A stretch of 64,000 nucleotides of DNA from Polytrichum commune (taxonomy: Eukaryota > Streptophyta > Polytrichopsida > Polytrichales > Polytrichaceae): NCBI GenBank assembly GCA_950295325.1, contig OX485803.1, positions 27,581,554 through 27,645,553 of the forward strand. The letters run 5' to 3'. Below the pieces are notes generated by a model. It was given only the letters and a program-made list of their open reading frames with translations, was not told the origin of the DNA and searched no databases. Below are positions 46,544 to 58,488 of this stretch, piece after piece (the stretch's first letter is position 1; every line of letters starts with the position of its first letter). The translations under genes and the position numbers were made by a program.

Positions 46544-47815
46544 GGGGTAGTAGTTTGATGTTAGAGTGAATTTGATTTGAATCTCAGGGTGGGCGGGGGT
46601 TGAGGGGAATTTGGTAGGGGGGTAGTAGTTTGATGTTAGAATGAAATTGATTTGAGTCTCAGGGTTTGCGGGGGTTGAGGGGAATCTGGTTGGGGGGTAG
46701 TAGTTTGATGTTAGAATGAATTTGATTTGAGTCTGAGGTTGGTGGTGGTTGAGGGGAATCTGGTAGGGGGGTAGTAGTATGATGTTAGAATGAATTTGAT
46801 ATGACTGTGAGGTTGACTGGGGATTGAGAGAATCTGGTTAGGGGGTTAGGAGTTGATATGTGACTAAATTTGATTTGAGTCTAAAGGTGGCTGGGGGTTG
46901 AGGGAAATCAGGTAGGGGGTAGAAGTGACAAGTTTTGATTTTTCTAAAAATCTGAAATTGAAATGTAGGACTCATAAAAGGTGTGTCGGCCCCGATACAC
47001 ATTTTTTGGGGTCTAATATGTTAGTGATTTTGATATGACTGTGAGGTTGACTGTGGGTTGAGGGAATCTGGTTAGGGGGTTAGGAGTTGATATGTGACTG
47101 AATTTGATTTGAGTCTAAGGGTGGGTGAGGGAAGAGGGGATTCTGGTAGGGGGTAGAAGTGTCAAATTTTGAATGTTCTAAAAATCTGAAATTGAAATTA
47201 AGGCTCATAAAAGGTGTCTCGGCCCCGATACACATTTTTTGGGGTCTAATATGTTAGTGATTTTGATATGACTGTGAGGTTGACTGTGGGTTGAGGGAAT
47301 CTGGTTAGGGGGTTAGGAGTTGATATGTGACTGAATTTGATTTGAGTCTAAGGGTTGGTGGGGGTTGAGGGAAATCAGGTAGGGGGTTAGGAGTTGATAT
47401 TTGACTCATTATGATTTGAGTCTAAGGGTGGGTGAGGGAAGAGGGGATTCTGGTAGGAGGTAGAAGTGTCAAACTTTGAATTTTCTAAAAATCTGAAATT
47501 GAAATGTAGGACTCATAAAAGGTGTCTCGGCCCCGAGACACTCTTTTTGGGGTCTAATATGTTAGTGAGTTTGATATGACTGTGAGCTTGACTGTGGGTT
47601 GAGGGAATTTGGTTAGGGGGTTAGGAGTTGATATTTGACTGAATTTGATTTGAGTCTAAGGGTGGCTGGGGGTTGAGGGAAATCTGGTAGGGGGTAGAAG
47701 TGTCAAGTTTTGATTTTTCTAAAATTCTGAAATTGAAATGTAGGACTCATAAAAGGTGTCTCGGCCCCGAGACACTCTTTTTGGGGTCTAATATGTTAGT
47801 GAGTTTGATATGACT
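46544..47815. repeat. G-rich satellite, right part, with complex higher-order units
   Basis: It continues the array of 31920-32462. From about 46920 it forms longer units of about 234-308 bp, each with a conserved block containing tctcggccccgagacac. The motif starts at about 46981, 47214, 47522 and 47756. Confidence 0.8.
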
Positions 47816-50249
47816 ACCTATATTAATCATAAACCCCAGTCATTTTTCCGTGTTTTCCTTGTAGCCTATTAGTTTAACCGGACCTGCAACCTTCAGTCGC
47901 CTTTAGTGAGCTGAGAATCTACGTTGTTTGGCCCTCAGGCCGGACCTGTCACAGCCCGTCAAGGGTCTGTCCAACCGTCATCCTCTTGATCTGCCCCTTC
48001 TCGGATCGACCCTCTGCCTCAACTCCGTTTGCCACCCTGGTTCAGGCTTGGCTCTCCTTCCTTCACCCTCAGTCGTAGCTCCCCTCCTCAAATGCGGTCC
48101 ATCAGTAGATACTCCGATTTCTCGTGAGCTCAGCCTTAAATCCAACACCTTACCTCAGTGCCTCGTCGAAGATTGTGCCATCGTCTGTTTCCAAATGCCC
48201 ATATCTGGGCATCCTCAACATTCTAGTTGCTCCTTCCGCACTGTGCACCTTCGGTGTTGCTGAGCAATCTTTAACCCACATTCCAAGCTTTATTCAAGCT
48301 TCTAGCACCCAGCTTCAACTCTTCCGCCCTTGAGCAACCGATTTTCCGCCAGCACCCCTCGCCATTCCTCCTCGGAGGTGCTCCAGAAGCATCCAGGTTG
48401 CGTCCTCACCCAGCTGCCGCCTTAGTTCGGTGAATGCGAGGCTTTTCATGCTGGCTCGATCCAACTGGCTACGTTAATCCTTAGGTTCCTCGTTTCTCAC
48501 CAATGCTGGTCTCAGCTTGGCATCATCAGCATCCTCTCTCCAACTGACCCCTCGCACCGAGAGATATCCAGATAACTCTCCAAAAACCGGCAGGGCTTCG
48601 CCCTGGACCGACTTTGTTTCGAGAGAGAGCATTTTTTTTTGCCACACAGTGTTAACCGCCTCCTGGTTCCCGAGACCCGGATTTCTCTAGGGTCTACAGG
48701 CCCCTCCCCGTAAACGAACACCTTCTCATCCTAATAAGGTTAGTGAAACCCAGTCTTACCAAGGTCTAAGGTTTAACCCCCAAGACTAACTTACTTCCTT
48801 CCCCTTCCTTACTTAAAAGAGACTTAAAACGAACTAACCTTTTTAGACTAAAAATCCAAATGCAAATCTAAATCCTATTTTCATTATTTTTATGTTTTTG
48901 TTGTTCCAACTCACTGTCAAGTCCTAAGTTTAACTGACGTCTAATCCTAACACAACTGTGGGCCCACGTTTTTGGGCTCACACAGGGGCTAATGAAATCA
49001 ATACCACCACTGTTTGGGTGGTAATCATCATAATTTAGGACAACTTAAGTAGGATTAGGTGTGGGGTTGGGGTTAACATTAGTGGGCTTGATGGGTGAAT
49101 GTATTTAGGGTAGCGCATGAAGGACAAATGTATTTCTAAATACTTTGCACCTCATGTATCTTAAATAAAGTTTGGAGTCTTGAATGTGCACATCGTGGAC
49201 ACACTGGGTTGAACCCAAGGGCTCGAAGTGTTAATCATAGATATGTGAGCTTAGGGCCTCCACCTGGACTACGACACAATGAAGGGTGGGGGTTTGTGGC
49301 TGACATGGCTTGGAGTGAGGCATGGATCCATTGTTTCATTTGGCATAATTCAGTGAGAATTAAACAATTCTAGACTTTGGATGTGTGAAATTCTCACTAA
49401 AACCAACTGTTGTAGCCGACTTTCATACAGATGACAAAACGTAGTCATTGTTTTGGACTATAGGACTACAAACTTTGAAACCATATGGTTGACTAAATAT
49501 AGACCTTAATTTTGACTCTATGACTAGAAAATTTGAACATGCTTACTTGAATCTCCAAATATTGAATGTAAACATGAAGAATTTGTAGTTGTACGAATGA
49601 TAACATATTGTGTAGACAAGTTCAACAACAACCTACCACAATTAATGATGGACTTGAGGATGACAAAGATGCCACTGTCATGGAAGAAGAGGAGTTTGAG
49701 GAGGTAAAGCTCATGAAGGTCCTAGAGGAATAAATAAATCCACTATACAAGGGTTCTTGAACAATGCATTTAATTGCAATGCTTCTCTTCTTAAATTGCT
49801 TCACAATTTTTGGAGTATCAAATACATGTGCGGATGATTCACACTCTTCATATTTGATCGATTAATCCCTTATTCAACAAATTCATTTGCATTTTCCCTT
49901 CATATGCAGCAAATGTTTTTTTGTATATTACTAGAAAGATGGGTGGAAGGTTATTTTACGAAGAAAACAACAAAGCTCAAGAGTATTATAAAAGGAAGAC
50001 TGAAGACCTGAAATGCATAGTTTGAAATATGGCAAGGATGAAGAACATCATGGCCTAAGGCCTATATCCACTTCCATTGACACGACACCTAGTGCCCTTG
50101 TATTGAGAGGATGCAAGGTTCTAACTACGGAAGACGTTGAACAGTGTGTTGGACATTGTGGAAGAAGATTCAGATTTGGAAGATGATGTTATCTGACATT
50201 AGGAAGGGAGGTCGCATGAAAAAAATAGTACGTATAGGCGTATATCATG
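47816..50249. other. Anonymous region, possible gene relics
   Basis: No recognised gene. A short acidic frame near 49650-49731 (LEDDKDATVMEEEEFEEVKL) and one near 49938-50023 (MGGRLFYEENNKAQEYYKRK) look protein-like. They lack context and may be exon relics. Confidence 0.3.
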
Positions 50250-50258
50250 CATTTTGTG

Positions 50259-50504
50259 GGCCGGGGATTCGTGGCACTCAAGTAAAATCATCCGTGCGGA
50301 TGAAAAAAACACATGAATCATCTAAATGGCTATTTTTGGGCAATTTGATTCCGGGAATAGAGTCAAAGGCCCCGAATTAGTTTAGTGATGTCACATTCGA
50401 ATGAATCGGCCCTCAACCCCATAGGGGGGCTTTTTTTATTGGAGCCACTTCATCCACGATATCTTGGATGGATGATTTTACTTGAGTGCCACGAATCCCC
50501 AGCC
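50259..50504. mobile_element. Mutator-like MITE (246 bp)
   Basis: Terminal inverted repeats of at least 35 bp begin GGCCGGGGATTCGTGGCAC (left) and, inverted, GGCTGGGGATTCGTGGCAC (right). The flanks carry a perfect 9-bp duplication CATTTTGTG (50250-50258, 50505-50513). Nine-base duplications with G-starting long TIRs fit the Mutator superfamily. It has no coding capacity. Confidence 0.85.
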
Positions 50505-50513
50505 CATTTTGTG

Positions 50514-51022
50514 ATTGTATAGACTATGTATTTGAATATTGCAAAGCCAAGAAATAAACTATGATGTTGTATAAAAGTAATAAACCTCAACAACATTGCA
50601 AATTAATAAAAATTGATTGTATCATCAAAATTCGATATATAATCAACAAAAATATCATTGTCATACTTTTTTTGTTGAAATGATCAAAGACCGAGGATTC
50701 ACCACAAGAATAAATACGAAGAAATCCAAATCCAATATAAAAACCATTCATTATTAAGACTTGAAAATCATAGTCAACTAAGTATTAATCTTAGTCATGC
50801 AGTCCATTATGATTATAAAACTAAAAAAATATTGAGAAAACATGATCGCAACACGTTCTCTACACGGTTCCCATCTAGGTCTTGTTAGATATAATTAAAA
50901 GCCTAGTCATATGATGACTAAAGTCATTTCTAGTCATCACTTTGGATCAACATGACTGCCCTAATACCAACAATTAAATCCAGTGATATAGCCGTAGTCG
51001 ATTTTTCGTGTTTTCCTCGTAC
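50514..51022. other. AT-rich 3' flank of the LRR array
   Basis: No ORF. No domain C-terminal to the LRRs is visible on the minus strand. Confidence 0.4.
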
Positions 51023-54000
51023 TCAACCTTCGAGGACCAATGTTGCCAAGTTCCCCAACTGACCAAATGATTCCCGTATTCTTGACAAGGCGGAACAACC
51101 ACCTGCATTGAAGTCTACAAGACAATGTAATTTTCCAAAATCCTCCAGAAGTTCTTGCACTTTTGAGAACGATATGTTTAGAACTCTCAACTTCATGAGC
51201 CCACTAATAGATGTAGGTAGGCTTGGCAACAGGTGACAATTATTGAGGTCCAATATTTCCAAGTTGACCTAATGATTCCAATAACCTTGACAAGGTGGAA
51301 CAACCACTTGCCTTGAAGTCAACAAGACTTCCTAGTTTCCCAAAATCCTCTGGAAGTTCTTGCACTCCTCAGTCGGATATGCCTAGAAATGTCAAATTCA
51401 TGAGCCCACCAATAAATGTAGGTAGTCTTTAAAACGGGCCACAACCTTTGAGGACCAATGTTTCCAAGTTTGGCAATTGACCCAATGATTCCCGTACCCT
51501 TGACAAGGAGGAATAACCCCTTGCATTGAACTCAACAAGACTTTATAGTTTTAGAAGTTCTTGCACTCCTAGCTTCGATATGTCTTTAACCCTCAACTTT
51601 GTGAGCCCACCAATAGATGTAGGTAGGCTTCGAAGCTGGTCACAACAACATAGTTTCAATATTTTCAACTTTCCCAACTAACCGAATGATTCCGGTAACC
51701 TTGACAACCAGGAACAACGCCTTGCATTGAACTCTACAAGACTTTGTACTCTCCCAAAATCCTCTGGAAGTTCTTGCACTCCTAAGTACCATATGTTCAG
51801 AACTCAACTTCATGAGCCTACCAACAGATGTAGGTAAGCTTTGAAGGCGGCCACAAAAATCCAAGGTCAATCTGTCCAAGTTTGGCAACTAACCCAACGA
51901 ATCCGGTAACCTTGACAAGGAGGAACAACCCTTTGCATTGAACTCTACAAGACTTTGTAGTCTCCCAAAATCCTCCGGAAGTTCTTGCACTCCTGAGTAC
52001 GATATGTTGAGAACTCTCAACTTCGTGAGCCCACCAATAGATGTAGATAGGCTTTGAAGCTCGCCACAACCTTACAAGTCCAATCTTTCCAAGTTTGCCA
52101 ACTGACCCAATGATTCCGGTAACCTTGACAAGGAGGAACAACGCCTTGCATTGAACTCTACAAGACTTTGTACTCTTCCAAAATCCTCCGGAAGTTCTTG
52201 CACTCTTGAGTCTGATATGATTAGAACTCTCAACTTCGTGAGCCTACCAATAGATGTAGGTAGGCTTTGAAGGCGCCCACAACCTTCCAGGGCCAATCTT
52301 TCCAGGTTTGCCAACTGACCCAAAGATTATGGTAACCTTGACCAAGAGGAACAACGCCTTGCATTGAACTCTACAAGACTTTGTACTCTCCCAAAATCCT
52401 CTCGAAGTTCTTGCACTCTTGAGTCCGATATGTTTAGAACACTCAACTTCGTGAGCCCACCAATAGATGTAGGTAGGCTTTGAAGGCGCCCACAACCTTC
52501 CAGGGCCAATCTTTCCAGGTTTGCCAACTGACCCAAAGATTATGGTAACCTTGACCAAGAGGAACAACGCCTTGCATTGAACTCTACAAGACTTTGTACT
52601 CTCCCAAAATCCTCTCGAAGTTCTTGCACTCTTGAGTCCGATATGTTTAGAACACTCAACTTCGTGAGCCCACCAATAGATGTAGGTAGGCTTTGAAGGC
52701 GCCCACAACCTTCCAGGGCCAATCTTTCCAGGTTTGCCAACTGACCCAAAGATTATGGTAACCTTGACCAAGAGGAACAACGCCTTGCATTGAACTCTAC
52801 AAGACTTTGTACTCTCCCAAAATCCTCTCGAAGTTCTTGCACTCTTGAGTCCGATATGTTTAGAACACTCAACTTCGTGAGCCCACCAATAGATGTAGGT
52901 AGGCTTTGAAGGCGCCCACAACCTTCCAGGGCCAATCTTTCCAAGTTTGCCAACTGACCCAATGATTCCGGTAACCTTGACAACCAGGAAAAACGCCTTG
53001 CATTGAACTCTATAAGACTTTGTAATCTCCCAAAATCCTCCGGAAGTTCTTGCACTCCGGAGTACGATATGTTGAGAACTTTCAACTTCGTGAGCCCACC
53101 AATAGATGTAGATAGGCTTTGAAGCTCGCCACAACCTTCCAAGTCCAATCTTTCCAAGTTTGCCAACTGACCCAATGATTCCGGTAACCTTGACAAGGAA
53201 GAACAAGCACCTGCATTGAACTCTACATGACTTTGTAGTCTCCCAAAATCCTTCGGAAGTTCTTGCACTCATGAGTGCCATAAGTTTAGAACTCTCAACA
53301 TCCTGAGCCCACCAATAAATGTAGGTAGGATATCAAATTGGTCATAATTTAGGAGGTAAAATGTTTCCAAGTTTCGCAACTCACCGAATGATTCCGGTAA
53401 CCTTGACAAGCCCCTTGTATTGAAGTCTTGAAGATTTTGTAGTCTCCCAAAATCCTCCGGAAGTTCTTTCACTTCTGAATATTGTATGTTTAAAACTCTC
53501 AACTTCGTGAGCCCACCAAATGATGTAGGTAGGCTTTCAAGTTGGTCACAATCTTGAAGGTACACTGTTTCCAGGTTGGGCAATTAACCGAATGATTCCG
53601 GTAACCTTGACAAGGAGGAACAACGCCTTGCATTGAACTATACAAGACTTTGAAATCTCCCAAAATCCTCCGGAAGTTCTTGCACTCCTAAGTCCGATAT
53701 GTTTAGCACTCTCAACTTCGTGAGCCCACCAATAGATGTATGAAGGCTTTGAAGGCGGCCACATCCTTCCAGGGCCAATCTTTCCAAGTTTGGCAACTGA
53801 CCCAATGATTTCGGTAACCTTCACAAGCAGGAACAACCCCTTGCATTGAACTATACAAGACTTTGTAGTCTCCCAAAATCCTCCAGAAGTTCTTGCACTC
53901 CTAAGTCCGATATGTTTAGCACTCTCAACTTCGTGAGCCCACCAATAGATGTACGTAGGCTTTGAAGGCGGCCACAACCTTCCAGGGCCAATCTTTCCAA

Positions 54001-54435
54001 GTTTGGCAACTGACCCAATGATTTCGGTAACCTTCACAAGCAGGAACATTCCTTTGCATTGAACTCTACAAGACTTTGTAGTCTCCCAAAATCCTCCGGA
54101 AGTTCTTGCACTCCTGAGCCCGATATGTTGAGAATTCTCAACTTCGTGAGCCCACCAATAGATGTAGATAGGCTTTGAAGCTCGCCACAACCTTCCAAGT
54201 CCAATCTTTCCAACTTTGCCAACTAACCCAATGATTCCGGTAACCTTGACAAGGAGGAACATTCCTTTGCATTGAACTCTACAAGACTTTGTAGTCTCCC
54301 AAAATCCTCCGGAAGTTCTTGCACTCCTGAGCCCGATATGTTGAGAATTCTCAACTTCGTGAGCCCACCAATAGATGTAGATAGGCTTTGAAGCTCGCCA
54401 CAACCTTCCAAGTCCAATCTTTCCAACTTTGCCAA
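51023..54435 (-). pseudogene. Decayed LRR units downstream of the TNL stop codon
   Basis: About 16 further copies of the 213-bp, three-LRR unit follow the stop at 54436, in tandem and in the same direction. They carry frameshifts and stops; open pieces include 52753-53268, 53269-53583, 54034-54222 and 54223-54435. Three neighbouring units share the same TAA (52327, 52540, 52753). The array becomes more diverged toward 51023. Confidence 0.8.
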
Positions 54436-57400
54436 CTAACCCAATGATTCCGGTAACCTTGACAAGGAGGAACATTCCTTTGCATTGAACTCTACAAGAC
54501 TTTGTAGTCTCCCAAAATCCTCCGGAAGTTCTTGCACTCCTGAGCCCGATATGTTGAGAACTCTCAACTTCGTGAGCCCACCAATAGATGTAGATAGGCT
54601 TTGAAGCTCGCCACAACCTTCCAAGTCCAATCTTTCCAAGTTTGCCAACTCACCCAATGATTCCGGTAACCTTGACAAGGAGGAACATTCCTTTGCATTG
54701 AACTCTACAAGACTTTGTAGGCTCCCAAAATCCTCCGGAAGTTCTTGCACTCCTGAGCCCGATATGTTGAGAACTCTCAACTTCGTGAGCCCACCAATAG
54801 ATGTAGATAGGCTTTGAAGCTCGCCACAACCTTCCAAGTCCAATCTTTCCAACTTTGCCAACTGACCCAATGATTCCGGTAACCTTGACAAGGAGGAACA
54901 TTCCTTTGCATTGAACTCTACAAGACTTTGTAGTCTCCCAAAATCCTCCGGAAGTTCTTTCACTCCTGAGCCCGATATATTGAGAACTCTCAACTTCGTG
55001 AGCCCACCAATAGATGTAGATAGGCTTTGAAGCTCGCCACAACCTTCCAAGTCCAATCTTTCCAAGTTTGCCAACTGACCCAATGATTCCGGGAACCTTG
55101 ACAAGGAGGAACATTCCTTTGCATTGAACTCTACAAGACTTTGTAGTCTCCCAAAATCCTCCGGAAGTTCTTTCACTCCTGAGCCCGATATATTCAGAAC
55201 TCTCAACTTCGTGAGCCCACCAGTAGATGTAGATACGCTTTGAAGCTCGCCAGAACCTTGCAGGGCCAATCTTTCCAAGTTTGCAAATTGACCCAATGAA
55301 TCCGGTAACCTTGACCAAGAGGAACAACCACTTGCATTGAACTCTTCAAGACTTTGTAGTCTTCCAGAATCCTCTCGAAGTTCTTGCATTCTTGAGCCCG
55401 ATATGTTGAGAACTCTCAACTTCGTGAGCCCACCAATAGATGTAGGTAGGCTTTGAAGCTCGCCACAACCTTCCAAGTCCAATCTTTCCAACTTTGCCAA
55501 CTGACCCAATGATTCCGGTAACCTTGACAAGAAAGAACAACCCCTTGCATTGAACTCTACAAGACTTTGAACTCTTCCAAAATCCTCCGGAAGTTCTTTC
55601 ACTGCTGAGTCTGATATAATTAGAACTCTCAACTTCGTGAGCCCACCAATAGATGTAGGTAGGCTTTGAAGACGCACACAACCTTCCAGGGCCAATCTTT
55701 CCAAGTTTGCGAATTGACCGAATGATTCCGGTAACCTTGACAACCAGGACCAACACCTTGCATTGAACTCTACAAGACTTTGTAATCTCCCAAAATCCTC
55801 TCGAAGTTCTTGCACTCCTAAGTACCATATGTTCAGAACTCTCAACTTCATGAGCCTACCAACAGATGTAGGTAAGCTTTGAAGGCGGCCACAAAAATCC
55901 AAGGTCAATCTGTCCAAGTTTGGCAACTGACCCAACGAATCCGGTAACCTTGACAAGGAGGAACAACCCCTTGCATTGAACTCTTCAAGACTTTGTAGTC
56001 TCCCAAAATCCTCCAGAAGTTCTTGCACTCCTGAGTACGATATGTTGAGAACTCTCAACTTCGTGAGCCCACCAATAGATGTAGGTAGGCTTTGAAGCTC
56101 GCCACAACCTTCCAAGTCCAATCTTTCCAAGTTTGCCAACTGACCCAATGATTCTGGTAACCTTGACAAGGAGGAACAACGCCTTGCATTGAACTCTACA
56201 AGACTTTGTACTCTTCCAAAATCCTCCGGAAGTTCTTGCACTCCTAAGTCCGATATGTTTAGCACTCTCAACTTCGTGAGCCCACCAATAGATGTAGGTA
56301 GGCTTTGAAGGCGCCCACAACCTTCCAGGGCCAATCTTTCCAAGTTTGCGAATTGACCGAATGATTCCGGTAACCTTGACAACCAAGACCAACGCATTGC
56401 ATTGAACTCTACAAGACTTTGTAATCTCCCAAAATCCTCTGGAAGTTCTTGCACTCCTAAGTTCCATATGTTCAGAACTCTCAACTTCATGAGCCTACCA
56501 ATAGATGTAGGTAGGCTTTGAAGGCGGCCACAAAAATCCAAGGTCAATGTGTCCAAGTTTGGCAACTGACCCAACGAATCCGGTAACCTTGACAAGGAGG
56601 AACAACCCTTTGCATTGAACTCTACAAGACTTTGTAGGCTCCCAAAATCCTCCGGAAGTTCTTGCACTCCTGAGCCCGATATGTTGAGAACTCTCAACTT
56701 CGTGAGCCCACCAATAGATGTAGATAGGCTTTGAAGCTCGCCACAACCTTCCAAGTCCAATCTTTCCAACTTTGCCAACTGACCCAATGATTCTGGTAAC
56801 CTTGACAAGGAGGAACAACGCCTTGCATTGAACTCTACAAGACTTTGTACTCTTCCAAAATCCTCCGGAAGTTCTTGCACTCTTGAGTCCGATATGATTA
56901 GAACTCTCAACTTCGTGAGCCCACCAATAGATGTAGGTAGGCTTTGAAGCTCGCCACAACCTTCCAAGTCCAATCTTTCCAACTTTGCCAACTGACCCAA
57001 TAATTCTGGTAACCTTGACAAGGAGGAACAACGCCTTGCATTGAACTCTACAAGACTTTGTACTCTTCCAAAATCCTCCAGAAGTTCTTGCACTCCTAAG
57101 TCCGATATGTTTAGCACTCTCAACTTCGTGAGCCCACCAATAGATGTAGGTAGGCTTTGAAGCTCGCCACAACCTTCCAAGTCCAATCTTTCCAACTTTG
57201 CCAACTGACCCAATGATTCTGGTAACCTTGACAAGGAGGAACAACGCCTTGCATTGAACTCTACAAGACTTTGTAATCTCCCAAAATCCTCTGGAAGTTC
57301 TTGCACTCCTAAGTTCCATATGTTCAGAACTCTCAACTTCATGAGCCTACCAACAGATGTAGGTAAGCTTTGAAGGCGGCCACAAAATCCCAAGGTCAAT

Positions 57401-58488
57401 CTGTCCAAGTTTGGCAACTGACCCAACGAATCCGGTAACCTTGACAAGGAGGAACAACCCGTTGCATTGAACTCTACAAGACTATGTAGGCTCCCAAAAT
57501 CCTCCGGAAGTTCTTGCACTCCTGAGCCCGATATGTTGAGAACTCTCAACTTCGTGAGCCCACCAATAGATGTAGGTAAACTTTGAAGGTGGTCACAACC
57601 TCCCAGGTACAGTGTTTCCAGGTTTGGCAACTGACCCAATGATTCCGGTAACCTTGACAAGGAGGAACAACACATTGCATCGAACTTTACAAGACTTTGT
57701 AGTCTCCCAAAATCCTCCGGAAGTTCTTTCACTCCTGAGCCCCATATGTTGAGAACTCTCAACTTCCTGAGCCCACCAAGAGATGTAGGTAAGCTTTGAA
57801 GGCCGATGCAATCTTCCCGGTCCAATGTTTCCAGGTTTGGCAACTCCCCCAATGATTCCGGTAACCTTGACAAGGAAGAACAAGCACATGCATTGAACTC
57901 TACAAGACTTTGTAGTCTCCCAAAATCCTCTGGAAGTTCTTTCACTCTTGAGTTCGATATGTTTAGAACTCTCAACTTCGTGAGCCCACCAAGAGATGTA
58001 GGTAAGCTTTGAAGGCCGATGCAATCTTCCAGGTCCAATGTTTCCAGGTTTGGCAACTCCCCCAATGATTCCGGTAACCTTGACAAGGAAGAACAAGCAC
58101 ATGCATTGAACTCTACAAGACTTTGTAGTCTCCCAAAATCCTCTGGAAGTTCTTTCACTCTTGAGTTCGATATGTTTAGAACTCTCAACTTCGTGAGCCC
58201 ACCAAGAGATGTAGGTAAGCTTTGAAGGCCGACGCAATCTTCCAGGTGCAATGTTTCCAGGTTTGGCAACTGACCCAATGATTCCGGTAACCTTGACAAG
58301 GAATAACAATCACTTGCATTGAAGTCTTGAAGATTTTGTAGTCTCCCAAAATCCTCTGGAAGTTCTTGCACTATTGAGTACGATATGTTTAAAACTCTCA
58401 ATTTTGTAAGCCCACCTATGGATTTAGGTAGCTCGAGAAGTTTGCAACATCCCTCAAGGTTTAACGTACACAACCTTGGAAACGGAAT
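54436..58488 (-). CDS. TNL exon 4: uninterrupted LRR array
   Basis: It begins after acceptor TTCTAG with IPFPRLCTLNLEGCCKLLEL and stays open for 1350 codons. The unit is 71 aa / 213 bp and combines LPESLGQLAKLERLDLEGC, LQSLPTSIGGLTKLRVLNIS and VQELPEDFGRLQSLVEFNA. Because 213 is a multiple of three, the other frames are also periodically open and give long false ORFs. Confidence 0.85.
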   Translation of the reverse strand: MPFPRLCTLNLEGCCKLLELPKSIGGLTKLRVLNISYSIVQELPEDFGRLQNLQDFNASDCYSLSRLPESLGQLPNLETLHLEDCVGLQSLPTSLGGLTKLRVLNISNSRVKELPEDFGRLQSLVEFNACACSSLSRLPESLGELPNLETLDLEDCIGLQSLPTSLGGLTKLRVLNISNSRVKELPEDFGRLQSLVEFNACACSSLSRLPESLGELPNLETLDREDCIGLQSLPTSLGGLRKLRVLNIWGSGVKELPEDFGRLQSLVKFDAMCCSSLSRLPESLGQLPNLETLYLGGCDHLQSLPTSIGGLTKLRVLNISGSGVQELPEDFGSLHSLVEFNATGCSSLSRLPDSLGQLPNLDRLTLGFCGRLQSLPTSVGRLMKLRVLNIWNLGVQELPEDFGRLQSLVEFNARRCSSLSRLPESLGQLAKLERLDLEGCGELQSLPTSIGGLTKLRVLNISDLGVQELLEDFGRVQSLVEFNARRCSSLSRLPELLGQLAKLERLDLEGCGELQSLPTSIGGLTKLRVLIISDSRVQELPEDFGRVQSLVEFNARRCSSLSRLPESLGQLAKLERLDLEGCGELQSLSTSIGGLTKLRVLNISGSGVQELPEDFGSLQSLVEFNAKGCSSLSRLPDSLGQLPNLDTLTLDFCGRLQSLPTSIGRLMKLRVLNIWNLGVQELPEDFGRLQSLVEFNAMRWSWLSRLPESFGQFANLERLALEGCGRLQSLPTSIGGLTKLRVLNISDLGVQELPEDFGRVQSLVEFNARRCSSLSRLPESLGQLANLERLDLEGCGELQSLPTSIGGLTKLRVLNISYSGVQELLEDFGRLQSLEEFNARGCSSLSRLPDSLGQLPNLDRLTLDFCGRLQSLPTSVGRLMKLRVLNIWYLGVQELREDFGRLQSLVEFNARCWSWLSRLPESFGQFANLERLALEGCVRLQSLPTSIGGLTKLRVLIISDSAVKELPEDFGRVQSLVEFNARGCSFLSRLPESLGQLAKLERLDLEGCGELQSLPTSIGGLTKLRVLNISGSRMQELREDSGRLQSLEEFNASGCSSWSRLPDSLGQFANLERLALQGSGELQSVSTSTGGLTKLRVLNISGSGVKELPEDFGRLQSLVEFNAKECSSLSRFPESLGQLANLERLDLEGCGELQSLSTSIGGLTKLRVLNISGSGVKELPEDFGRLQSLVEFNAKECSSLSRLPESLGQLAKLERLDLEGCGELQSLSTSIGGLTKLRVLNISGSGVQELPEDFGSLQSLVEFNAKECSSLSRLPESLGELANLERLDLEGCGELQSLSTSIGGLTKLRVLNISGSGVQELPEDFGRLQSLVEFNAKECSSLSRLPESLG

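Noticed and set aside
47928-48333. Overlapping plus ORFs in C-rich DNA
   Set aside because: No motif. Two frames are open equally, suggesting composition rather than coding.
52244-57319. Long minus-strand ORFs of the SARTSGGFWETTKSCRVQCK type
   Set aside because: They are out-of-frame readings of the LRR array. The 213-bp period keeps every frame open at the same places, and the peptide matches no LRR pattern.
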